Shown here: one piece after another, positions 24,375-32,815 of the stretch
Numbering within the stretch: position 1 is the stretch's first letter
Layout of the letters: every line of letters starts with the position of its first letter
NCBI RefSeq assembly: GCF_014649855.1
Contig: NZ_BMTV01000046.1
Span: 1-46,407, forward strand
Direction: 5' to 3'
Length of the DNA stretch: 46,407 nucleotides
From: Streptomyces roseolus
GTDB lineage: Bacteria > Actinomycetota > Actinomycetes > Streptomycetales > Streptomycetaceae
Program-made: the position numbers and the translations under genes
The notes under the pieces: generated by a model
Told to the model about the DNA's origin: nothing
Databases searched by the model: none
Seen by the model: only the letters and a program-made list of their open reading frames with translations

Positions 24375-24699
24375 CCCCACCGCCGTTCGCGCGCAGGAGT
24401 ACGCGAAGGTGTACGACGAACTCCTCGGCGCCGCCGCCCGGCTCGACATGCTGCGGCGCCTGGAAGGCGGCAGCGTCGACGCCCACGCGACCGCGGCCAT
24501 GCACGGGGTCCGATTCGCCGCCACCATCCTGTGGCCCGCCGTTCCGAACACCCCGCCGCCCGGCTACCGCCAGGACAGCGAGCGCCAGCTCCAGCTCGCC
24601 GCCAACTGGCGCGAGGCGGCGCTCGAACTCGGCGATTTCGCCCCACAGCGCCCGGCCCTCCGGCTCGTCAGCGAGACGACAGCGGTCGATGAGGACTGA
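24367..24699 (+). CDS. uncharacterised small transposon protein
   Basis: A 110-residue frame starting with GTG at 24367, which overlaps the end of tnpR by 8 bp, suggesting translational coupling. The sequence (DDPTAVRAQEYAKVYDELLGAAARLDMLRRLEGGS...GYRQDSERQLQLAANWREAALEL) is mainly helical, without signal peptide or membrane segment. I do not recognise the family. Its position between tnpR and the right inverted repeat suggests a backbone gene of this transposon type. Confidence 0.65.
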   Translation: MDDPTAVRAQEYAKVYDELLGAAARLDMLRRLEGGSVDAHATAAMHGVRFAATILWPAVPNTPPPGYRQDSERQLQLAANWREAALELGDFAPQRPALRLVSETTAVDED

Positions 24700-24743
24700 G
24701 GGCTGTGGCGCGTGGGCGACGGCCCAGGGACTGAGATCACCGG

Positions 24744-24781
24744 CTTAGCGCTAATGGCTGTTCCGTTGGTCCCCAAGGCGG
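24744..24781 (-). repeat. right 38-bp terminal inverted repeat
   Basis: The complement matches the left end 15790-15827 at 36 of 38 positions; GTACC follows directly. Confidence 0.9.
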
Positions 24782-25211
24782 GTACCGGAACCGGGGGACG
24801 AGCGGTGATCACCAGCCGCGCCCCAGAGGGCAGGCGGTGCCGGGGCTGCGGATCCGGGTTTCGCCCTCCCGCGCTGTGACGGACCCGGAGCCCGGTCCCG
24901 TGACGGACTCCGTCTCCTGTCCGTCCGGCGGATGCCCGGGGCGGTGACTCCACGGCCGGGTGCGCCGCTCGGCGGTGGCGCAGCGGCATCGGAGGCGCCG
25001 GGTCCCGCGCCTCCTGACGGAGCCGGACCCGCCTTCGGGACCGCGGGCGGAAAAGCCGCGCCCCGCCCGGGCGGGTGCCCGGGACCGGTCCGGCCCGCGC
25101 CGGCCCGTATCGGTGGGATGACCGATGTGCGACGCGGGCCGGCCCGGCGATAGTCCTCGGGAGATCGTTCGCGGGCGTCCGTGGGGCGCCCGGTCTTCGA
25201 AAGGACCTGCT
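24782..25211. other. intergenic upstream of amidohydrolase
   Basis: About 430 bp beyond the right end of the transposon without a supported gene. It contains GC-rich self-complementary stretches and a direct repeat of GTGACGGAC, but no confident promoter or operator. Some of the native spacing between the lacI-type gene and the amidohydrolase has been separated by the insertion. Confidence 0.4.
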
Positions 25212-27002
25212 GTGGGTGCGTATGCGGATCTGGTGTTCGTCGGCGGCCGTGTGGTCACGGTCGACGCGGAGTTCTCCGTGGCGGAGGCGCTGGCGGTGAC
25301 CGGATCGGTGATCAGCGCCGTCGGCGGGCGGGAGGACGTGGCGCCGTTCATCGGTCCCGGCACCCGGGTCGTCGACCTGGAGGGGGCGACGCTGCTGCCC
25401 GGCATCAACGACTCCCACCTGCACGGCTGCGCCTTCGGCACGGCGTCCCCGCCGCTGTCGGTGGAGGTCGGACACCCCGCCGTCTCCTCCCTCGCCGACG
25501 TGGCCGAGGCGGTACGGGAGGCGGTGGGGCGGACTCCCGAGGGGCAGTGGGTCACCGGGCACGGCTGGGACACCGGCTTCCTCGCCGAGTGCGTCGCCGA
25601 CCCGTCCCGGCAGCCCTCGCGCGGCGACCTCGACGCCGTCAGCCCCGACCACCCCGTCGTCCTCTACTCCTTCTCCGGCCACGCCACCTGGGTCAACTCC
25701 AAGGCACTGGAGCTGATCGGCATCGACCGGGACACCGTGGCACCGCCCGGCGGGGCCGTCGTCGTCGACGCGACGGGGGAGCCCACCGGGCTGCTCCACG
25801 AGGGCGCGCAGGCCCTCGTCCAGAACGCCCTGCCCCCGCTCGGCAGGCAGGAGCGCACCGACGCCATCCGTTCGACCCTCGCCACCCTCGCCCGGCTCGG
25901 CGTCACCAGCTACACCGAGCCCGGGCTCGGCCCCGGCGGCGACGGCATCATGCGCGGCACCCTGGGCACCCGGACCCTGGACGTCTACCGCGAGCTGCTC
26001 GCCGACGGCGAGCTGACCGCCCGCGTCGGCGTCCTGCTCCTCCCGACCGGCATGGCGGGCACCGCCGAGGAGTTCGCCCGGAACCTCGACGCCCTGGACC
26101 AGGTCACCGCCGGAGACGACCCGCGCCGCCTCGCGATCCTCGGCGTGAAGGTCTTCGCCGACGGCATCGTCCCCAACAAGACGGCCTGGATGCACGAGCC
26201 GTACGTCGGGGGCGGCTGCGGCTCCCTCTGCGTCGGCGGCGACATCGACGACGACCGGGTCGCCGAGATCCGCGCGATGATCCGGCACGCCCACGCCGCC
26301 GGACACCAGCTCGGCGTGCACGCCACCGGCGACCGGGCCATCGACACCGTCGCGGACGCCTTCGCCGAAGCCACCGCCGCGCACCCGCGCGAGGACGCCC
26401 GCCACTACGTCATCCACGGCGACTTCCTCACCCCGCACGCCATGAAGGTGCTCGCCGAGCACGACTACGGCGTCAACATGAACCCGACGATCAAGTGGAC
26501 GGTCGCGGACATGGAGGAGGAGTTCGTCGGCGCCGGCCGGGCCGCGTACGCGTGGCCGTACCGTGACGCCCTCGACGGCGGCGTGCGCGTGGCCAGCGGC
26601 TCCGACGCCCCCGTCACCCACCCCGACTGGCGGCAGGGCGTCGCCACCATGGTGCTGCGCGAGTCGAAGGCCGCCGGACGGGTCAGCGGACCCGAGCAGC
26701 GGATCGCGCTCGCCGAGGCGATCCGCACGTACACCATCGACGCGGCCTGGCAGGACTTCGCCGACGACTGGAAGGGTTCCCTGGAGCCCGGCAAGGTCGC
26801 CGACCTGTGCGTCGTCGACGGCGACCTGCTCGCCGCCGATCCCCACGCCATCCCGGAGCTGCCCGTCGTCCTCACGGTCCTCGACGGACGGATCGTGTAC
26901 GAGGCCGCGCCCGGCACCCGGTCCGACGCGGGCGCCGACATCTTCTCCGGAGCCGACGCCGGCACGGGCTCCGGCCTCGGCTCCGACAACCCGCGCGATT
27001 GA
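25212..27002 (+). CDS. amidohydrolase, YtcJ-like
   Basis: A 596-residue metal-dependent hydrolase of the amidohydrolase-3 (YtcJ-like) group. The GTG at 25212 has AAAGGA upstream and gives MGAYADLVFVGGRVVTVD, the usual beta-sandwich start. The metal-site motifs are present: LPGINDSHLHG (HxH), GVKVFADGI (Lys), GVHATGDRAID, YVIHGDF and SGSDAPVTHPDW. No signal peptide is seen. The family hydrolyses C-N bonds in diverse small molecules, such as N-substituted amides, and the natural substrate here is unknown. A LuxR-type gene begins 31 bp downstream on the same strand and may be co-transcribed. Confidence 0.88.
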   Translation: MGAYADLVFVGGRVVTVDAEFSVAEALAVTGSVISAVGGREDVAPFIGPGTRVVDLEGATLLPGINDSHLHGCAFGTASPPLSVEVGHPAVSSLADVAEAVREAVGRTPEGQWVTGHGWDTGFLAECVADPSRQPSRGDLDAVSPDHPVVLYSFSGHATWVNSKALELIGIDRDTVAPPGGAVVVDATGEPTGLLHEGAQALVQNALPPLGRQERTDAIRSTLATLARLGVTSYTEPGLGPGGDGIMRGTLGTRTLDVYRELLADGELTARVGVLLLPTGMAGTAEEFARNLDALDQVTAGDDPRRLAILGVKVFADGIVPNKTAWMHEPYVGGGCGSLCVGGDIDDDRVAEIRAMIRHAHAAGHQLGVHATGDRAIDTVADAFAEATAAHPREDARHYVIHGDFLTPHAMKVLAEHDYGVNMNPTIKWTVADMEEEFVGAGRAAYAWPYRDALDGGVRVASGSDAPVTHPDWRQGVATMVLRESKAAGRVSGPEQRIALAEAIRTYTIDAAWQDFADDWKGSLEPGKVADLCVVDGDLLAADPHAIPELPVVLTVLDGRIVYEAAPGTRSDAGADIFSGADAGTGSGLGSDNPRD

Positions 27003-27033
27003 CGTATGCCGGACAGATGATCATCCTGGTGGG

Positions 27034-27837
27034 ATGGCGGCGCGGCACAGCACAGCGGACATCCTCGACGCCGCCGTCCACGTCCGGGACGCCGCCAGGA
27101 GCGCCACGGCCGGTTCGGCGGGCGTCGACACGGTCCTGGCGGCCCTCTCGGAGGTCGTGGAGCACGACCACGCCTCCCTGACCCGGTGGGACCCCCGGCG
27201 GCGGCGCCACACCACGCTGGCCGGGACGTATCCCGAGGAGGCCACGACCTACATCGAGACCCGCCTCCACCGCGACCCGGTCTTCCCCGTGCTGCACAGC
27301 CCCGCCCGGGGCGGCCTCTGGCTCGGGGACGTCCCCAGGGGGCTGCTCGACGCCTCGCCCGGCTTCCAGGACGTGCTCGCCCCGCTCGGCATCGTGGACG
27401 GCGTCGCCCAGTGCCTCTTCGCCCCCGACGGCCGGTACGTCGGCATGCTGAACGTCAGCATCCGGCGACCGCGCCGCACCCCCGACCCGGCCCGCGCCGT
27501 GGTCACCCTCCTCACCGAGGCCCTCGCCGCGACCGTGGCCGCCGCCGAGGCGGATCCCGTCCGCCCGCCCGACGGCCTCTCCCCGCGGGAGCGGGAGGTG
27601 CTCGCCGAGCTGACGGCCGGACGCACCAACCGCCAGATCGCCGAACTGCTCCACGTCACCCCGCGTACCGTCGGCACCCACATCGAGCACATCCTCGCCA
27701 AGCTCGACCTCCCCAACCGGGCGGCGGCGGCCGCCCGGGCCGCCGCCTGGGGAATCCGGTCGCCCCACGGGGACGGCACGGGCCCCGAGCCTCCGCTCAG
27801 CCCACGTCGACGCCCACCCGCTCCGCCACCGAGGTGA
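27034..27837 (+). CDS. LuxR-family regulator with GAF-like domain
   Basis: A 267-residue regulator. The N-terminal two thirds resemble a GAF-like sensor (VDTVLAALSEVVEHDHASLTRWDPRRRRHTTLAG...VGMLNVSIRRPRRT). The C-terminal LuxR helix-turn-helix reads LSPREREVLAELTAGRTNRQIAELLHVTPRTVGTHIEHILAKLDL (about 188-233), followed by a Pro-rich tail. There is no receiver domain, so it is not a classical response regulator. It lies immediately after the amidohydrolase gene, which it may control. The last 41 bp overlap tail-to-tail with the sirtuin gene; the Pro-rich end is therefore suspect as to its true length. Confidence 0.85.
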   Translation: MAARHSTADILDAAVHVRDAARSATAGSAGVDTVLAALSEVVEHDHASLTRWDPRRRRHTTLAGTYPEEATTYIETRLHRDPVFPVLHSPARGGLWLGDVPRGLLDASPGFQDVLAPLGIVDGVAQCLFAPDGRYVGMLNVSIRRPRRTPDPARAVVTLLTEALAATVAAAEADPVRPPDGLSPREREVLAELTAGRTNRQIAELLHVTPRTVGTHIEHILAKLDLPNRAAAAARAAAWGIRSPHGDGTGPEPPLSPRRRPPAPPPR

Positions 27838-28684
27838 GCGCCTCCCCGAGGGGCAGGGCCACCCGGGCGGCGGCGAGCGTGTCGCCGCGGGTCGGATCCC
27901 GGTTGACGATCAGCACGGGCGTACCGGCCTGCGCGGCCTGCCGGACGAACCGCAGCCCCGACATCACCGTCAGCGACGATCCGAGCACCAGCACGGAAGC
28001 GGCGCCCCGCACCAGCTCCCGGCAGCGCTCCACGCGCTCGGCCGGCACCGTCTCGCCGAAGAACACGACGTCCGGCTTGAGCACCCCGCCGCACACCACG
28101 CACGGCATCACGTGGAAGCCCGCGACCTGCTCGTCGGTGAGGTCGGCGTCGCCGTCGGGGTTGATCGCGGCGGGCACCGGGTCGAATCCCGGATTGGCCT
28201 CCTCGAGGCGCCGGGCCAGCTCCCGCCGCGGGCTCGTGTCGCCGCAGTCCAGACACACGACCCGGTCGAGACCGCCGTGCAGCTCCACGACGTCCTCGCT
28301 CCCGGCGGCCTGGTGGAGCCCGTCGACGTTCTGCGTGATCACGCCGCCGCCGAGGAGCCCGGCCCGGCCGAACGCGGCCACCGCCCGGTGCCCGTCGTTG
28401 GGCCGGGCCCGCCCGAAGGTGCGCCAGCCGAGGTGGCTGCGCGCCCAGTACCGCCGCCGTGCCCGCGCGTCGCCCGTGAAGTCCTGGTACGTCATGGGCG
28501 TGTGCCTGCTGAGGCTCCCGCCCTCCCCCCGGTAGTCCGGGATGCCCGACTCCGTGGAGATCCCGGCCCCGCTGAGGACGAGCACGCCCCCGGCCCGCAC
28601 CGCGTCGACGACCGGCTCCAGATCGGTCGTGCCCGGCGGCAGCTCCCCGGTCGGTGTCCAGCTCAAAGTAGGCCGCATGCGCAT
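27797..28684 (-). CDS. Sir2-family NAD-dependent deacylase
   Basis: A 295-residue sirtuin. NAD-binding and catalytic motifs are all visible: GAGISTESGIPDYRG, TQNVDGLHQAAG, the catalytic His in VELHGG, and FFGETVP. Two Cys pairs for zinc are CLDC and CVVC. It should remove acyl groups from lysines using NAD+, for example on acetyl-CoA synthetase or other metabolic enzymes; the targets cannot be told. Starts at 28684 and 28678 are both possible (MRMRPTLSW). It overlaps convergently with the LuxR-type gene. Confidence 0.92.
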   Translation of the reverse strand: MRMRPTLSWTPTGELPPGTTDLEPVVDAVRAGGVLVLSGAGISTESGIPDYRGEGGSLSRHTPMTYQDFTGDARARRRYWARSHLGWRTFGRARPNDGHRAVAAFGRAGLLGGGVITQNVDGLHQAAGSEDVVELHGGLDRVVCLDCGDTSPRRELARRLEEANPGFDPVPAAINPDGDADLTDEQVAGFHVMPCVVCGGVLKPDVVFFGETVPAERVERCRELVRGAASVLVLGSSLTVMSGLRFVRQAAQAGTPVLIVNRDPTRGDTLAAARVALPLGEALTSVAERVGVDVG

Positions 28685-28751
28685 GCGGCCAGCGTACGGA
28701 ACGCGCGCCGCGGCCGCCGCAGGTCAGGCGCCGCACGTCGGACGCCGCACG

Positions 28752-29162
28752 TCAGGCGCTGGACCAGTCCCGGGTGGACAGCACCAGCAGGTAGCCGTCC
28801 GGGTCCCGGAGGGTCACGCCCCAGGTGTCCCAGTAGGGGTTGTGGGCGGGCACGCGCTTCCCGCCGTGCTCTTCGAGCCGCCGCACGAGCGCCTCCGGCA
28901 CCTCCTCGCCGAGGTAGACCACCAGCAGGTCCTCGGCCGTCGGCCGGGGCTCCGTGGGGGCGGCCGGATCGTGGACGAGTTCGAGGTGCCAGCCGGCGCC
29001 GCGCCAGCCGACCATGAGCAGCGAGTGCCGGCCGGGAGTGCCGTCGGCGGCGTGCCGGTACTGCACGTCGAGCCCGAGCCCCGCCACCCAGAAACGTTCC
29101 GCCGCCTCCAGGTCACGTGACGGGCGGGCGATACGGATGGGGGCGGCGGCATCGGCGGGCAC
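28752..29162 (-). CDS. VOC (glyoxalase-like) family protein
   Basis: A 136-residue protein with the paired beta-alpha-beta-beta-beta fold of the vicinal oxygen chelate superfamily: IRIARPSRDLEAAERFWVAGLGLDVQYRH at the start and WGVTLRDPDGYLLVLSTRDW at the end. Members include glyoxalase I, dioxygenases and antibiotic-binding resistance proteins; none can be assigned. It stands 67 bp from the sirtuin gene on the same strand. Confidence 0.82.
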   Translation of the reverse strand: MPADAAAPIRIARPSRDLEAAERFWVAGLGLDVQYRHAADGTPGRHSLLMVGWRGAGWHLELVHDPAAPTEPRPTAEDLLVVYLGEEVPEALVRRLEEHGGKRVPAHNPYWDTWGVTLRDPDGYLLVLSTRDWSSA

Positions 29163-29276
29163 GGCGGGACCTCCTGGTCGACGGACGCCCCGAGCCTAGG
29201 GACCGGACCGGTCACCTGCCCATACCCCGCTGGACCTACGACCGGCGAAGGAGCCGGCCCGGGCCGCGCCGCGGCG

Positions 29277-29678
29277 TCACGCGCTCTTGGCGTCGGCGAT
29301 CCTGTCCAGCTCGCGCATCGCCTGGGAGTGGGCGCTCATGCGGCGGCTCACCACGCCGACCGCGCAGAGGCCCACGCCCGCGACCGAGACCGGGACGGAG
29401 AGGCCGAGGACGAGCAGCGCCTCGGGCCAGTCGCGTTCGCCCTGGCACCAGGAGTTCTGCCGGACGCCCCGGTTGGCGGTGCCGTCGTCGGTCAGCAGCC
29501 GGGGCTCGCACTCGGCCGGGTGCTTGTCGTCGGGCTTGCGGTCGACCTCGTACGACGTCAACAGCAGGACCGCGCACCAGGTCCACAGGACCGCGGCCAG
29601 CCCCAGGAGGCCCATACCCCAGAAGCTCATCCGGCGCGCCCGGTCGCGGAAGTCGAGGTCGAAGTCACGTGATCGCAT
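29277..29678 (-). CDS. two-helix membrane protein, unknown
   Basis: A 133-residue protein with a charged N-terminus, one membrane helix at about 18-42 and another at about 86-110. The segment between them is predicted outside and contains two Cys (ECEPRL and SWCQGERDW) that could form a disulfide. The C-terminal tail is charged. I do not recognise a family. Confidence 0.65.
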   Translation of the reverse strand: MRSRDFDLDFRDRARRMSFWGMGLLGLAAVLWTWCAVLLLTSYEVDRKPDDKHPAECEPRLLTDDGTANRGVRQNSWCQGERDWPEALLVLGLSVPVSVAGVGLCAVGVVSRRMSAHSQAMRELDRIADAKSA

Positions 29679-29843
29679 CGCGACCGAACATAGCAGCGGG
29701 TCTCCGGACGTTCGACGGTCATTGACAACGCAGGTGCGTGGATCGCTTTCCTCCCGGTGTTGGACGGGACGGGCGCCGCGACGCGAAGCTGATCACCGAT
29801 CCACCTCACCCCACCCTCCCGACGGCGAAACGAGGCAGCACCC

Positions 29844-31394
29844 ATGGACGACGACGTCTTCGAGACGACGGGCGGTCCGGTCCGCGGCTTCCGGGTCGCG
29901 GGCGACGACGTCGTCGCCGCGCTCGGAATCCCCTACGCCGCACCCCCGTTCGGCGCCGCCCGGTTCCGCGAGCCGCGCCCCGCCGCGCCGTGGAGCGGCG
30001 TCCGGGACGGTACGGGGTTCGGACCGGTCGCCCCGCAGTCGGCCGAGCTCCCCGGCGCGCCGGTCTGGTCGCCCGGGGACGAGGACGTCCTCACCGTCAA
30101 CGTCTGGACCCCCGCACCCGCCGGCGGCCGTCTCCCCGTCCTCGTCTGGCTCCACGGCGGCGCCTACACCTTCGGCTCCTCCGCCCAGCCCGACTTCGAC
30201 GGCACGGCGCTCGCCCGCGCCGGCCTGGTGGTCGTGACCGTGAACTACCGTCTCGGCTTCGAGGGCTTCGGGCACGTCCCCGGAACATCGGAAGCCCCCG
30301 GGCCCGGTCCTGCCGCCCCCGCGTTCCCCGACAACCGAGGACTGCTGGACCAGATCGCGGCCCTCCGCTGGGTACGCGACAACATCCGCGCCTTCGGCGG
30401 CGACCCCGACGAGGTCACTCTCGCCGGCCAGTCCTCCGGCGCCACCTCCGTGATCTGCCTGATGGCGACGGACCGGGCCCGAGGCCTGTTCCGCCGCGCC
30501 ATCGCCCACAGCCCCGCGAGCCCGTTCCACACCCGGGACATCGCCGCGGCGACCACCCGCGAGATCGCCGCCGCGGCCGGCTGCCCCGCGACACCCGGCG
30601 GCCTGGCGTCGGCCGGCCCGCAGACCCTGGTCGAGGCCGCGGACCAGGTGGTCGACGCGTACCGGAACGACCCCGGCTCCGGCTCCCGCCACTACGACCC
30701 CTCCCTCTTCGCCCCCGTCCTCGACGGCGACATCCTGCCCACCGACCCGCTCACGGCCCTGGCCGCCGGCACGGCCCGCGACGTGGACCTGCTGCTCTGC
30801 CACACCACGGAGGAGTACTGGCTCCTCGACGCCGTCGGCAGCTGCGCACGGCTCACCACCGAGGCCCGACTCGCCCGTTTCGCCCACGACTTCGGCCTGG
30901 ACGCGGACCTGCTCGACGCCTACCGCTCCCCGGACCCGGCACTCCTCACCGACGACTACCTCGCCCTCTACGGCGATCTGCTCTTCGTCGAGTTCACGCA
31001 CCGCCTCGCCGAGGCGCACGCGGCCGGCGGCGGCCGGGCGTACCTCTCCCGCTTCGACCGGCGCCGCGAGCGCGCCGACGGCACGGCCGTCCGCGCCTGG
31101 CACTGCGCGGACGTCCCCTTCGCCTTCGGCAACCTCGACGACGAACACCTCTCCTTCCTCATCGGAGGCGCCCCCACCCCCGAGGACCACGCCCTGTCCC
31201 GCCGCATGGTCGGCGCCTGGGCCGACTTCGCCGCGACCGGGAACCCGGGCTGGGCCCCGATACGGAAGGACACCACCGGGACGGAACAGGCCTCCCGCGT
31301 CTGGTCCACCGACGACCAGCCGTCGGTGGACCTCCGGCCCGCCCCTCCCCGCGCCCTCTGGGCGAAGGTCGACTTCCCGCTCCTGCGCCCCTGA
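29844..31394 (+). CDS. type-B carboxylesterase
   Basis: A 516-residue serine esterase of the carboxylesterase B (COesterase) family with an alpha/beta-hydrolase fold. The family landmarks are LVWLHGGAYTFGSS (oxyanion hole), LDQIAALRWVRDNIRAFGGDPDEVTLAGQSSGA with the nucleophile Ser in GQSSG, and the late His in WHCADVPFAFGN. No signal peptide is evident, so it appears cytoplasmic. The start ATG at 29844 gives TTGGPVRGFR, the usual strand. Substrate unknown. Confidence 0.9.
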   Translation: MDDDVFETTGGPVRGFRVAGDDVVAALGIPYAAPPFGAARFREPRPAAPWSGVRDGTGFGPVAPQSAELPGAPVWSPGDEDVLTVNVWTPAPAGGRLPVLVWLHGGAYTFGSSAQPDFDGTALARAGLVVVTVNYRLGFEGFGHVPGTSEAPGPGPAAPAFPDNRGLLDQIAALRWVRDNIRAFGGDPDEVTLAGQSSGATSVICLMATDRARGLFRRAIAHSPASPFHTRDIAAATTREIAAAAGCPATPGGLASAGPQTLVEAADQVVDAYRNDPGSGSRHYDPSLFAPVLDGDILPTDPLTALAAGTARDVDLLLCHTTEEYWLLDAVGSCARLTTEARLARFAHDFGLDADLLDAYRSPDPALLTDDYLALYGDLLFVEFTHRLAEAHAAGGGRAYLSRFDRRRERADGTAVRAWHCADVPFAFGNLDDEHLSFLIGGAPTPEDHALSRRMVGAWADFAATGNPGWAPIRKDTTGTEQASRVWSTDDQPSVDLRPAPPRALWAKVDFPLLRP

Positions 31395-31426
31395 CCGCGG
31401 CGCGGAAGGCTACAGCGACGGGACGA

Positions 31427-31476
31427 GCGAGGAGGCCGGTGCCGGACGCCCGGCCATCGGCTCCACGCCTCCTCGC
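31427..31476 (+). terminator. hairpin after carboxylesterase
   Basis: GCGAGGAGGC (31427-31436) and GCCTCCTCGC (31467-31476) pair perfectly over a 30-nt, itself GC-rich, loop, 32 bp past the stop codon. Confidence 0.5.
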
Positions 31477-31662
31477 GCCCCGTACGCGGACACCACCACG
31501 CGCCTCCCGCGCCTCCCGCTTCCCCTCGTCGTGACGGGCCCCGCCGACCTGACCTGCGGGGTCATATGGGTGTGCGATTGTCGGTCGCGCGTGATAGTCA
31601 CTACACCCACGGGGCGGGACGATCATCAGCCGCCCCGTGCGCACACATCAAGGGGTGGGGAC

Positions 31663-32640
31663 ATGGCGTTGCTCCGGGACCTGGGGAACACGCTGGGAAG
31701 ATGGACGGGCAGGCCCGTCGCGCGCGTCGACGCCGACGCCGGCGACCCGGAGGCGCGGCGCGCCCGCGAGGCCGCCGAGGCCGGGGACTGGACCGCGGTA
31801 CGGGACGTGCTCGACGCGCGGCCCGAGGGCGAGGACCGCACCGGCCTCCTGTGGGCCGTCGGCGACGTCGCCGGTGTGGAGCGGTGGATCGCCGACGTCA
31901 CCGCCGCGGAGCCCGACGCGACGCTGCCGCGCCTCGTGGCGGGCGTGCGGCACATCAGCTGGGCCTGGGAGGCCAGGACCGGCGCACGCGCCGAGCACGT
32001 GTCCCGCGAGCAGTTCGAGGTGTTCTTCGACCGGCTGCGCACCGCCGAGACCCGGCTGTACGAGGTGGCCGAGCGCGAACCCGGATGGACCTCGCCCTGG
32101 TACGGCCTCCAGGTCACCGGGCGCGGCCTCCAGGTCGGCCAGGACGTGGCACGGCGCCGCTTCGAGGCGACCGTGCGCCGGGACCCGTACCACCTGGGCG
32201 CGCACCAGCAGCAGTTGCAGCAGGTCTGCGAGAAGTGGAGCGGCTCCCACGAGGAGATGCACGACTTCGCCCGCGCCTCCGCCTTCGGCGCGCCCGCCGG
32301 GACGCTCCTCGGCCAGCTCGTGGCCGTCGCGCACCTGGAGCACTGGCTCGCCCTCGACTCCGGTCCCGACGCCCGCTACATCCGGCAGCCGCAGGTCGTG
32401 GCCTCTCTCAACGAGGCCGCCGACCACTCCTTCCGCCACCCGGACTTCGTGCGCGGACGCGGCTGGCTCCAGGTCTGCAACACCTTCGCCATGGCGTTCG
32501 CCCTCGCCGGTGACGTCGCCTCGGCGCGCGAGTGCTTCCGGGCCACGGAGGGCCGCGTCACCGAGTTCCCCTGGTACTACCTCGACGGCTCCGACCCCGC
32601 CAAGGCGTACCGTCAGCACCGCTCGTACGCCGGACGCTGA
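31663..32640 (+). CDS. uncharacterised helical-repeat protein
   Basis: A 325-residue cytoplasmic protein. The ATG at 31663 follows AGGGGTGGGGA. The sequence is helical throughout with TPR-like pairing of bulky and small residues (ARREAAEAGDWTAVRDVLDARPEGEDRTGLLWAVGDV...; later GDVASARECFRATEGRVTEFPWYYLDG). It has no signal peptide, membrane segment or catalytic motif that I recognise. It precedes the Hsp90-like and TPR genes on the same strand with a 175-bp gap, so it could be a third member of that block, but co-transcription is uncertain. Confidence 0.7.
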   Translation: MALLRDLGNTLGRWTGRPVARVDADAGDPEARRAREAAEAGDWTAVRDVLDARPEGEDRTGLLWAVGDVAGVERWIADVTAAEPDATLPRLVAGVRHISWAWEARTGARAEHVSREQFEVFFDRLRTAETRLYEVAEREPGWTSPWYGLQVTGRGLQVGQDVARRRFEATVRRDPYHLGAHQQQLQQVCEKWSGSHEEMHDFARASAFGAPAGTLLGQLVAVAHLEHWLALDSGPDARYIRQPQVVASLNEAADHSFRHPDFVRGRGWLQVCNTFAMAFALAGDVASARECFRATEGRVTEFPWYYLDGSDPAKAYRQHRSYAGR

Positions 32641-32815
32641 CGGCCGCCCGGCGGAGGCCCGGGCAGCGCCCGTACGGCTCCGGTCCCGGTCCCGGCCCGG
32701 TGTCGCCGCCGCCGGTCCTTCCCGCCCACGCCGCCGGCGCCGGTGCGCGACCGGCCGCGCCCACGCCTCCCCGCCCCTCGTTCCCCGCCCGCTCGCACCC
32801 GAAGGACTGCGTCAG

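Larger units (their letters stand above)
15785..24786. mobile_element. Tn3-family transposon with 5-bp TSD
   Basis: The element proper spans 15790-24781 (8,992 bp). Its 38-bp terminal inverted repeats (15790-15827 and 24744-24781) agree at 36 of 38 positions and end in the TAAG that closes Tn3-family repeats. The outermost bases are CGACCTTGGGG on the left and CCGCCTTGGGG on the right, an atypical start for a family that usually begins GGGG. GTACC directly flanks both ends (15785-15789 and 24782-24786), the 5-bp duplication expected of Tn3 transposition. Contents are tnpA next to the left repeat reading inward, a nested cassette, DUF305, a STAS fragment, a copper-storage-type protein, tnpR, and a small ORF next to the right repeat. 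Confidence 0.9.

Noticed and set aside
15797..24774. Transposon ends placed at GGGG as in most Tn3 elements
   Set aside because: With those ends the flanking 5 bp do not match. Moving out by 7 bp gives 38-bp repeats ending in TAAG and a perfect GTACC duplication.
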